Part shown: positions 15,933 to 21,926 of the stretch, piece by piece
Numbering within the stretch: the stretch's first letter is position 1
Layout of the letters: each line of letters begins with the position of its first letter
Assembly: GCF_001270495.1 (NCBI RefSeq)
Contig: NZ_LGUR01000007.1
Location: 1-21,926 of the forward strand
Length of the DNA stretch: 21,926 bases
From: Streptomyces viridochromogenes
GTDB taxonomy: Bacteria > Actinomycetota > Actinomycetes > Streptomycetales > Streptomycetaceae
Direction: 5' to 3'
Translations under genes and position numbers: made by a program
The notes under the pieces: model-generated
Database searches by the model: none
Told to the model about the DNA's origin: nothing
Seen by the model: the letters and a program-made list of their open reading frames with translations, nothing else

Positions 15933-16526
15933 GGCCTCGGCGACTTCCTCACCCTCGGCGGCCCCGCCCTCCGGAGCCTCCTCGGCCTGCGCGGCCAGGA
16001 CCTGGAGGACGACAGCGTCCTCCTCGACAGCCAGCGTGGTGCCCTTCGGCAGCGTGATGTCCTTGGCGAGGATCGAGGCACCCGCCTCCAGACCCTCCAC
16101 GGACACCGTGACCGACTCCGGAATGTGCGTGGCCTCGGTCTCGACCGGCAGCGTGTTCAGCACGTGCTCCAGCAGGTTCCCACCGGCGGCCAGCTCGCCC
16201 TCGGTGTGCACCGGGATCTCGACCGTGACCTTCTCGCCACGCTTCACCAGCAGCAGGTCCACGTGCTCCAGGAAGCCCTTGATCGCGTCACGCTGCACGG
16301 CCTTCGGGATCGCCAGCTCGTTGGTCTTGCCGTCGATGTCCAGCGCGATCAGGACGTTCGGCGTACGCAGCGCGAGCAGCAGGTCGTGGCCCGGAAGGGT
16401 CAGGTGCAGCGGGTCCGCGCCGTGGCCGTACAGGACACCGGGAACCTTGCTGTCACGACGGATACGACGGGCGGCACCCTTACCGAACTCGGTACGGGTC
16501 TCGGCGGAGATCTTGACCTCGGACAT
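15930..16526 (-). CDS. rplY: Ribosomal protein L25, general stress protein Ctc form
   Basis: L25 binds 5S rRNA in the large ribosomal subunit. This 198-residue version has two domains: the N-terminal 5S-binding domain (about 1-92; MSEVKISAETRTEFGKGAAR, then VPGVLYGHG) and the C-terminal TL5/CTC domain (about 95-178). It ends in an acidic Glu/Ala/Gly tail (EEAPEGGAAEGEEVAEA), usual in actinobacteria. ATG 16526 has GAGGAG about eight bases upstream; an ATG three codons earlier is less likely. It lies between prs and pth on the minus strand. A strong hairpin after prs suggests it has its own promoter in 16527-16634, which I could not define. Its 5' leader has a small CGTGG/CCACG hairpin (16558-16575). 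Confidence 0.95.
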   Translation of the reverse strand: MSEVKISAETRTEFGKGAARRIRRDSKVPGVLYGHGADPLHLTLPGHDLLLALRTPNVLIALDIDGKTNELAIPKAVQRDAIKGFLEHVDLLLVKRGEKVTVEIPVHTEGELAAGGNLLEHVLNTLPVETEATHIPESVTVSVEGLEAGASILAKDITLPKGTTLAVEEDAVVLQVLAAQAEEAPEGGAAEGEEVAEA

Positions 16527-16634
16527 ACGGATCACTCCTCGTAGAACTAGAGACGGACGTGGTCACCCGGCCACGAACGGCCTGCTACGAAGAGCGCGTC
16601 GATAACGGATCACCGTACAAGCCTCAAAAGAAGC

Positions 16635-16692
16635 GGTACGGCCTCCCTCGCCGAGCAACTGAAGCAGTCTACTCGCAGAGGAAGGCCGTACC
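16635..16692 (-). terminator. Long nested hairpin terminator after prs
   Basis: GGTACGGCCT (16635-16644) pairs perfectly with 16683-16692, then after one mismatch CCTC (16646-16649) pairs with GAGG (16678-16681). Within the loop, CGAG/CTCG (16652-16655 with 16672-16675) and ACTG/CAGT (16658-16661 with 16665-16668, three-base loop) continue the stem. On the minus strand the outer arm is followed by CGCTTCTTTT, a U-rich tail. It starts just 11 bases after the prs stop, a convincing intrinsic terminator for glmU-prs. Confidence 0.8.
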
Positions 16693-16703
16693 CAAAAGGA
16701 TCT

Positions 16704-17684
16704 CTACTGCTCGTCGAACAGGCTCGTCACCGAACCGTCCTCGAACACCTCACGCACCGCACTCGCGATCGTCGGCGCGATCGACAACACCGTCAGCTTG
16801 TCCAGATCCCGGCTCAGCTCACCCGGCGTCGGCAGCGTGTTCGTGAACACGAACTCACTCACCCGGGAGTTCTTCAACCGGTCCGCGGCCGGACCCGACA
16901 GCACACCATGCGTCGCGGTGACGATGACGTCCTCAGCACCATGCGCGAACAGCGCGTCGGCGGCCGCACAGATGGTCCCACCCGTGTCGATCATGTCATC
17001 GACCAGGACACACACCCGCCCCTTGACCTCACCCACGACCTCATGGACGGTCACCTGGTTCGCGACGTCCTTGTCCCGCCGCTTGTGCACGATCGCCAGC
17101 GGAGCACCGAGACGGTCACACCAGCGGTCCGCCACCCGCACCCGACCGGCATCCGGAGACACCACGGTCAGCTTCTCCCGATCGACCTTCCGGCCCACAT
17201 AGTCCGCCAGCAGCGGAAGCGCGAAGAGATGATCGACCGGACCGTCGAAGAAACCCTGGATCTGATCCGTGTGCAGATCAACCGTCAGGATCCGGTCCGC
17301 ACCCGCCGTCTTCATCAGATCCGCGATCAGACGCGCCGAGATCGGCTCACGGCCACGGTGCTTCTTGTCCTGCCGCGCGTAACCGTAGAACGGCACAATC
17401 ACCGTGATCGAGCGGGCCGACGCACGCTTCAACGCGTCGATCATGATCAACTGCTCCATGATCCACTGATTGATCGGAGCCGTGTGGCTCTGAATCACAA
17501 AGCAGTCCGCACCACGCGCCGACTCCTGATAACGGACATAGATCTCACCGTTGGCGAAGTCGAAAGCCTTCGTCGGGACAACCCCGACCTCCAGCTGCTG
17601 GGCGACCTCCTCGGCAAGCTCGGGGTGGGCGCGGCCGGAGAAGAACATCAACTTCTTCTCGCCGGTCGTCTTGATCCCGGTCAC
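16704..17684 (-). CDS. prs: Ribose-phosphate pyrophosphokinase (PRPP synthase)
   Basis: This enzyme transfers pyrophosphate from ATP to ribose-5-phosphate, giving PRPP for purine, pyrimidine, histidine, tryptophan and NAD synthesis. The 326-residue cytoplasmic protein has the N-terminal FANGEIYVRYQESARG region, the ATP-site loop YGYARQDKKHRGREPIS (100-116), DLHTDQIQGFF (136-146), the catalytic flexible-loop KRRDK (201-205) and the PRPP-binding VLVDDMIDTGGTI (226-238). This is a class I bacterial PRPP synthase of usual length. GTG 17684 has GAGGAG (17693-17698) eight bases upstream. It follows glmU by 134 bp on the same strand; a strong terminator follows it. Confidence 0.96.
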   Translation of the reverse strand: MTGIKTTGEKKLMFFSGRAHPELAEEVAQQLEVGVVPTKAFDFANGEIYVRYQESARGADCFVIQSHTAPINQWIMEQLIMIDALKRASARSITVIVPFYGYARQDKKHRGREPISARLIADLMKTAGADRILTVDLHTDQIQGFFDGPVDHLFALPLLADYVGRKVDREKLTVVSPDAGRVRVADRWCDRLGAPLAIVHKRRDKDVANQVTVHEVVGEVKGRVCVLVDDMIDTGGTICAAADALFAHGAEDVIVTATHGVLSGPAADRLKNSRVSEFVFTNTLPTPGELSRDLDKLTVLSIAPTIASAVREVFEDGSVTSLFDEQ

Positions 17685-17818
17685 AGCACTGTCTCCTCAG
17701 AGGTGTCTCAGCTTGGGTGTCGAACGACCTCCGCTGGGCATGATGGAGGCCGTCTCAGCTGGTGGGGTGCGGATGTGCACTTATCACGGTACGCCGTGTT
17801 TGACGCACCTGTTTCCGG
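17685..17818 (-). other. glmU-prs intergenic region with small palindrome
   Basis: This 134-bp spacer contains the perfect inverted repeat CACGG-TACG-CCGTG (17785-17798) about 20 bases after the glmU stop, and a CCTCC/GGAGG pair around 17730-17760. The first could reduce read-through from glmU. GAGGAG (17693-17698) is the prs ribosome site. I see no convincing promoter, so glmU-prs co-transcription remains likely. Confidence 0.4.
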
Positions 17819-19267
17819 TCAGCCCTCGCCATCCTCCCGGCGAGAGGCCGCCTCGGCCGCCTTCGCGGCCGCACTGCCCGGACGCTTACGGGCCACCCAG
17901 CCCTCGATATTCCGCTGCTGACCGCGGGCCACAGCCAGCGAACCGGGCGGCACATCCTTCGTGATCACAGAGCCGGCCGCGGTGTACGCACCGTCCCCGA
18001 TCGTGACAGGAGCCACAAACATGTTGTCCGACCCGGTACGACAGTGCGAGCCGACCGTCGAGTGATGTTTGTCCTGTCCGTCATAGTTCACGAAAACACT
18101 CGCGGCACCGATGTTCGTGTGGTCACCGATCGTCGCGTCACCGACATAGGAGAGATGGGGCACCTTGCTCCCCTCCCCGATCGACGCGTTCTTCGTCTCG
18201 ACATAGGTACCGATCTTGCCCTTCGCACCCAACCGCGTCCCCGGCCGCAGATAGGCGAACGGCCCCACACTCGCCTGCGCCCCGACCACGGCACCATCAG
18301 CCACCGTGTTGTCCACACGAGCCCCCGCACCGACCCTCGTGTCCTTGAGCCGGCTGTTGGGCCCGACCTCGGCCCCCGCACCGAGATGCGTGGAGCCCTG
18401 GAGCTGGGTGCCCGGGTTGACGACGACGTCCTGCTCGAAGGTGACCGTCACGTCGACCCAGGTCGTCGCCGGATCGACAACGGTCACGCCGGCCAGCATG
18501 GCGCCGGTCAGCAGCCGGTCGTTCAGAATCCGCCGGGCCTCAGCGAGCTGCACACGGTTGTTGATCCCCGCGATCTCACGATGATCGCCCGCAACCGAGG
18601 CGCCGACCCGGTGACCGGCCTCGCGCAGGATCCCGAGGACGTCGGTGAGGTACTCCTCGCCCTGGCTGTTGTCCGTACGAACCTTGCCGAGCGCGTCCGC
18701 GAGCAACTGCCCGTCGAACGCGAACACCCCCGAGTTGATCTCCCGAATGGCCCGCTGCGACTCACTGGCGTCCTTGTGCTCCACGATCGCCGTCACGGCA
18801 CCGGAAACACCGTCCCGCACGATCCGCCCGTACCCCGTCGCATCCGGCACCTCGGCCGTCAGCACCGTGACCGCGTTGCCGTCGGTGGAGTGGGTGGCGG
18901 CAAGGGCGGTCAGCGTCTCACCGGTGAGAAGGGGAGTGTCACCGCAGACGACGACCACGGTCCCGTCGACGGAGCCGCCGAGCTCTTCAAGGGCCATCCG
19001 CACGGCATGCCCCGTACCGTTCTGCTCCGCCTGCACGGCGGTCCGCACACCGGGGTCGATCTCACCGAGATGCGCCGAGACCGCCTCCCGCGCGTGCCCC
19101 ACGACGACGACCAGGTTCTCGGGCCGCAACTCGCGTGCCGCGGCGAGCACATGACCCACGAGGCTGCGACCGCAGAGCTCGTGCAGGACCTTGGGTGTGG
19201 CCGACTTCATACGGGTGCCCTCACCCGCTGCGAGAACGACGACGGCTGCCGGGCGAATGGCGCTCAC
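17819..19267 (-). CDS. glmU: Bifunctional N-acetylglucosamine-1-phosphate uridylyltransferase / glucosamine-1-phosphate acetyltransferase
   Basis: GlmU acetylates glucosamine-1-phosphate, then adds UMP to give UDP-GlcNAc for peptidoglycan. The 482-residue cytoplasmic trimeric protein has an N-terminal nucleotidyltransferase domain, with LAAGEGTRMKSATPKVLH (12-29), EQNGTGHA (81-88) and GDTPLL (109-114), and a C-terminal left-handed beta-helix from about 255 with repeating hexapeptides (VGPFAYLRPG, IGEGSKVPHLSYVGDATIG) and the acetyltransferase residues in NIGAASVFVNYDG. The last 25 or so residues (RPGSAAAKAAEAASRREDGEG) are a charged tail. GTG 19267 has GAAGGG six bases upstream. TATCCT at 19309-19314 (minus strand) could be its -10 box, but no good -35 box is seen. 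It leads the glmU-prs block. Confidence 0.96.
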   Translation of the reverse strand: MSAIRPAAVVVLAAGEGTRMKSATPKVLHELCGRSLVGHVLAAARELRPENLVVVVGHAREAVSAHLGEIDPGVRTAVQAEQNGTGHAVRMALEELGGSVDGTVVVVCGDTPLLTGETLTALAATHSTDGNAVTVLTAEVPDATGYGRIVRDGVSGAVTAIVEHKDASESQRAIREINSGVFAFDGQLLADALGKVRTDNSQGEEYLTDVLGILREAGHRVGASVAGDHREIAGINNRVQLAEARRILNDRLLTGAMLAGVTVVDPATTWVDVTVTFEQDVVVNPGTQLQGSTHLGAGAEVGPNSRLKDTRVGAGARVDNTVADGAVVGAQASVGPFAYLRPGTRLGAKGKIGTYVETKNASIGEGSKVPHLSYVGDATIGDHTNIGAASVFVNYDGQDKHHSTVGSHCRTGSDNMFVAPVTIGDGAYTAAGSVITKDVPPGSLAVARGQQRNIEGWVARKRPGSAAAKAAEAASRREDGEG

Positions 19268-19342
19268 GGGATGCCCTTCGGCTGTGGAGGGGGTGGGGTG
19301 ACATCCGCAGGATACCGGGGCGTTTCGTGGGGGACATGAGAG

Positions 19343-19370
19343 CGGGCCCTGACTTGGCTGTCAGGGCCCG
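19343..19370 (-). terminator. Terminator downstream of tRNA-Gln
   Basis: A perfect 11-bp stem (19343-19353 with 19360-19370) with loop TTGGCT stands 24 bases beyond the 3' end of the tRNA and 76 bases before the glmU start. On the minus strand it is followed by CTCTCATGT, a weak U-rich tail. It fits as the tRNA terminator that insulates glmU. Confidence 0.75.
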
Positions 19371-19393
19371 AACCGAAGTGTTGTGCATTGGAG

Positions 19394-19467
19394 CTCCCCC
19401 GCAAGGATTCGAACCTTGACCTGCCAAGACCAAAACTTGGTGTGCTGCCGGGTTACACCACGGGGGA
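19394..19467 (-). tRNA. tRNA-Gln, anticodon UUG
   Basis: The minus strand from 19467 to 19394 folds as a 74-base cloverleaf. The acceptor stem TCCCCCG pairs with CGGGGGA, and the discriminator base is G. The D stem is GTG/CAC. The anticodon stem CCAAG/CTTGG holds the loop TTTTGGT, with anticodon TTG (reads CAA). The T arm is CAAGG-TTCGAAT-CCTTG. The 3' CCA is not encoded; the DNA continues CTCC, so it must be added after transcription. Its 5' end lies 14 bp from the stop codon of the frameshifted gene upstream, and no separate promoter is visible in that gap. Confidence 0.95.
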
Positions 19468-19481
19468 CAGTGCGTCAGACC

Positions 19482-20341
19482 TTACCGGAGTCGCGCGGTG
19501 GCGCCAGCAGCTATTGCGCTCCACCAGCCTTCGATGCGGCAGTACAGCTCGGCTCCCTGCCGTACGCGGACGACAAGACAGCCGTGATAGCCCTCGCCGA
19601 TGTTCTTGCGAACGGTCTTGGGGTTGTGCTTCTTGAGGGTCGTGCGTTGCAGCGCCGCTACGTCGATACCGACGAGGTCAGCCCAGTACTGCTCGGCACC
19701 GGCCACGTCTGCGCTCTCGTGGATCATGACTCGGAACCCGAGGCGCTCGCGGGCCACACCCAGGAGGTCCAGCCAGGCAAGGAAGACATGGATCACTGCA
19801 GGATCGCTGTTGACGAAAGTGACCGATTCACGGCGCTGGTACGGCTTGCTCTTCTGTCCCTCGGCCCAATAGAGCGCGATGCCGGCCATGAATAGGTCCC
19901 GGTCGGTGAGCTCTCCGATCTCCCGGGCAGCGCTTTGCTTGACCCGCCGGCGCTCCTCGTCCTGCGCGTTGCGCAGGCGTGCCAGCCCCGCCTGCATGAG
20001 CTCCCGATGCTCCTTCGGCGTGTAGCGCGGCTCCGGCTTCGGCAGGTCCCGTACCCACAGCGAGATCGAACTCTTCGAGCATCCCAGCTCCGCCTCGATC
20101 TGGTCGTACGTCCAGCCCTGGAGCCGTAGCTCCGCGCCTTGGCGCGCAGGTCGTCCTTTGCATTCGGCCGCTTCGTCCACTCCGGCGGTGGCTCTCCCTT
20201 TACCAGCTGGTTGAGGATGTCGTTGTTGAAGATCTTCAGCTCGTCGCGGATCTGTCGAAGGCTGTAGCCCCGCCGCCGTAGCGCCACCGCCTGCTCCCGT
20301 AGACCCTCGAAGTTGGCGTACTTGCCATAGGAATGTGCCAT
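19482..20341 (-). pseudogene. Frameshifted gene: two helix-turn-helix motifs plus LAGLIDADG-like domain
   Basis: Two overlapping minus-strand frames are parts of one gene. From ATG 20341 the first gives MAHSYGKYANFEGLREQAVALRRRGYSLRQIRDELKI and continues to PNAKDDLRAKAR; it then degenerates. The other frame takes over with ELRLQGWTYDQIEAELGCSKSSISLWVRDLPKP and runs to 19482. One missing G (plus-strand C) near 20132-20133 joins them into 286 residues. HTH 1 lies at about 12-45 and HTH 2 at about 68-105. LFMAGIALYWAEG resembles a LAGLIDADG helix, followed by VTFVNSDPAVIHVFLAWLDLLGV, as in homing-endonuclease folds. I recall intact homologues as hypothetical proteins in Streptomyces. It may be a true pseudogene, a sequencing error in a C-run, or, less likely, a recoded gene. 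Confidence 0.75.
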
Positions 20342-20496
20342 GGGGATACCGTCCGGGCGGAATGATCGGTTCCGGTGTCGAACGGTGCGCGATTCAGCAG
20401 TTCGAGGGATATCGGGTGGTTTCGCTTACGTTCGGTTACGCGATGTGGTGTAGGCCAGTCCGCAAAAGTCACCGGAAAACGGGGGCCGGGCGCCCG

Positions 20497-20508
20497 TAGG
20501 CTGGAGGC
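20497..20508 (+). promoter_or_regulatory. -10 box indicating a leaderless transcript for the sensor kinase
   Basis: TAGGCT (20497-20502), a good Streptomyces -10 hexamer, ends six bases before ATG 20509, so transcription would start at or very near the A of ATG. GGAGG (20503-20507) is only one base from the ATG, too close to act as a normal ribosome site. I see no clear -35 box. The rest of 20342-20508 shows no other strong signal. Confidence 0.55.
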
Positions 20509-21843
20509 ATGACCACGACGGGGGAAGCCCACGCAGAGGCGCCGCCACCGGGGGCGGGGCCGTGGTGGTGGGACAGGGTGCGCAGTGCCGTGCTGGACGT
20601 GAGTCTGGGCGTGGCGTCGGCGGTGGAGTGCGGTTTCGAGGGGGTTCGGTTCGCGCGGGAGGCCGGGATTCCGGTGGCCGCGGGGGTGGTGTTCGGGGTT
20701 CTGGCCGGGTCGGTGCTCGTGGCCCGGCGGCGGTGGCCGATCGCTGTCGTGTTGGTGTCGATCGCTGTGATGCCCGCGCAGATGGGGATCCTGTTGGGCA
20801 TCGTCGGCCTGTACACGCTCGCCGCCACTGAGCTGCCGCGGCGGATCATCGCCTCGCTGGCGGGGATGTCGTTCGTCGGGACGCTGATCGTGACGTTCGT
20901 GTGGGTGCGGCAGGACATCGCGCGGGGGAATCTGACCGTCGGGGACTGGGTGATTCCGTTCGCGTCGGTCACCACTGCTCTCGGGGTGACGGCGCCGCCT
21001 CTCCTGCTCGGGCTGTATGTGGGGGCTCGCCGGCGGCTGATGGAGAGTCTGCGGGAGCGGGCGGACAGTCTGGAGCGGGAGCTTCAGTTGCTGGCCGAGC
21101 GGGCGGAGGAGCGGGCCGAGTGGGCGCGGAACGAGGAGCGGACGCGTATCGCGCGGGAGATGCATGACGTTGTCGCGCATCGGGTGAGTTTGATGGTGGT
21201 GCATTCCGCCGCGCTTCAGGCGGTGGCCCGGAAGGATCCTGACAAGGCTGTGCGGAATGCTGCGCTGGTGGGGGACATGGGGCGGCAGGCGTTGACCGAG
21301 TTGCGGGAGATGCTCGGGGTGCTGCGCAGTGGGGGCGTGCGCGCGGAGCGGCCTCAGGGGCCTGTGGTGCCGTTGGCTGCGGTGGGGGTGGCTGCGGCGG
21401 CTGCGGCTGATCGGGAGCGGTCCGGTGGGGACGAGGGGGCGGTCGAGGGGCCTTGTCTGTCGGAGTTGGACGCGTTGGTGGGGCAGTCGGCCGCGGCGGG
21501 CATGGTGGTGGATCTGTCGGTGGAGGGGGAGACGCGGTCGTATGCGCCGGAGATCGAGCAGACGGCGTTCCGGGTGGTGCAGGAGGCTCTGACCAACGTG
21601 CACAAGCATGCGGCGGGGGCGAAGACGCACGTACGGCTGGCGCATCGGGTGTCGGAGATCGCGATGCAGGTGGAGAACGAGCCGCCGCCGGAGTTGTCGT
21701 CGGCGTTGTTGGCTCGGTTGCCGTCGGGGGGCAATGGTCTGGTGGGGATGAAGGAGCGGGTCTCGGCGCTGGGTGGGGTGTTTGTGTCGGGGCCGACGGA
21801 TGCCGGGGGTTTTCGGGTGTCGGCGGTGATTCCGGCGGCGTAG
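20509..21843 (+). CDS. NarL-type (HisKA_3) sensor histidine kinase
   Basis: A 444-residue membrane sensor kinase. The N-terminal half has about four to five hydrophobic segments between 54 and 172 with short loops, so no large external sensor domain; it may sense the membrane or a bound small ligand. A charged helical linker (about 174-212, rich in E and R) leads to the H-box REMHDVVAHRVSLMVVH with phospho-accepting H219. The ATPase domain has the N-box VVQEALTNVHKHA (N about 362) and the G-box GGNGLVGMKERV (about 407-418); the D-box position reads VENEPP. An Ala/Gly-rich insert (about 274-314) separates the dimer and ATPase domains. The ATG fits a leaderless start. Such kinases usually sit next to a LuxR-type regulator, which would lie beyond the right edge. 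Confidence 0.93.
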   Translation: MTTTGEAHAEAPPPGAGPWWWDRVRSAVLDVSLGVASAVECGFEGVRFAREAGIPVAAGVVFGVLAGSVLVARRRWPIAVVLVSIAVMPAQMGILLGIVGLYTLAATELPRRIIASLAGMSFVGTLIVTFVWVRQDIARGNLTVGDWVIPFASVTTALGVTAPPLLLGLYVGARRRLMESLRERADSLERELQLLAERAEERAEWARNEERTRIAREMHDVVAHRVSLMVVHSAALQAVARKDPDKAVRNAALVGDMGRQALTELREMLGVLRSGGVRAERPQGPVVPLAAVGVAAAAAADRERSGGDEGAVEGPCLSELDALVGQSAAAGMVVDLSVEGETRSYAPEIEQTAFRVVQEALTNVHKHAAGAKTHVRLAHRVSEIAMQVENEPPPELSSALLARLPSGGNGLVGMKERVSALGGVFVSGPTDAGGFRVSAVIPAA

Positions 21844-21926
21844 GGGGGATTCCGGCGGGGCGGGACGGGGGCGGTCCGTCGCCGTTGGTGGGTGCCAGCC
21901 CGCTGTGAGTCGTGCCGGTTCTATGC
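21844..21926 (+). other. Right-edge region after the sensor kinase
   Basis: No gene is visible in these 83 bases. GATTCCGGCGG (21848-21858) repeats the same 11 bases from the last codons of the kinase (21828-21838), a 20-bp offset. A downstream gene, perhaps the partner response regulator, could begin just past the edge. Confidence 0.4.

Noticed and set aside
16559..16846. Short plus-strand frame over the rplY-prs spacer
   Set aside because: It runs through a strong minus-strand terminator and into prs, with no ribosome site and no recognisable protein.
19394..20341. Integrated element using tRNA-Gln as attachment site
   Set aside because: Integration normally occurs at the tRNA 3' end, but the HTH gene lies on the 5' side. 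No integrase and no second copy of the tRNA end was seen.
20236..21645. A 469-codon minus-strand frame opposite the sensor kinase
   Set aside because: It is the antisense shadow of a well-marked histidine kinase, with H/R/P-rich composition.

Overview
The window is chromosomal DNA from a high-GC actinobacterium, almost certainly a Streptomyces. The signs are the strong G/C bias at third codon positions, GTG starts, a LAETG sortase substrate, the divergent tam/tamR pair, and a galTEK operon followed by a ppc-to-glmU gene order that I recall from Streptomyces chromosomes. I see no insertion sequence, integrase, CRISPR array, phage block or biosynthetic cluster. It reads as core chromosome with a few small irregularities.

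Layout. 1-2127 (minus): a sodium/solute symporter followed by a small two-helix membrane protein, ending in paired GC hairpins. 2128-2326: divergent control region with helically phased 10-bp repeats. 2327-5612 (plus): galT-galE-galK, the Leloir pathway; the divergent symporter is probably its galactose importer. A hairpin containing both stop codons separates galK from a convergent GNAT acetyltransferase (5626-6087). 6360-7127: a LuxR-type response regulator with an abnormal receiver and no adjacent kinase. 7286-8685: tamR (MarR family) divergent from tam (trans-aconitate methyltransferase) around a perfect palindromic operator, then a glyoxalase-family remnant and a csbD-like stress gene with a possible stress-sigma promoter. 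9065-10749 (minus): acyl desaturase and TetR regulator, translationally coupled. 11058-13790: ppc with a very strong terminator. 13865-15165 (minus): a sortase-anchored surface protein and an unknown membrane protein. 15231-19267 (minus): glmU, prs, rplY and pth, a housekeeping block also conserved in mycobacteria (recalled). 19394-19467: tRNA-Gln(UUG). 19482-20341 (minus): a frameshifted gene with two helix-turn-helix motifs and a LAGLIDADG-like part. 20509-21843 (plus): a NarL-type sensor histidine kinase, probably leaderless, with any partner regulator beyond the window.

How the genes fit together. The gal block imports galactose and converts it to glucose-1-phosphate. Tam/TamR, ppc and the desaturase touch TCA-cycle by-products, anaplerosis and lipid fluidity. 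GlmU makes UDP-GlcNAc, Prs makes PRPP, and L25 and Pth serve translation.

No clearly new multi-gene system is present. The best leads are the frameshifted HTH/LAGLIDADG-like gene beside tRNA-Gln, the response regulator whose tail matches an antisense copy of the tamR 3' end exactly 200 bp away, and its aberrant receiver. All names rest on reading motifs by eye; no database search was run.
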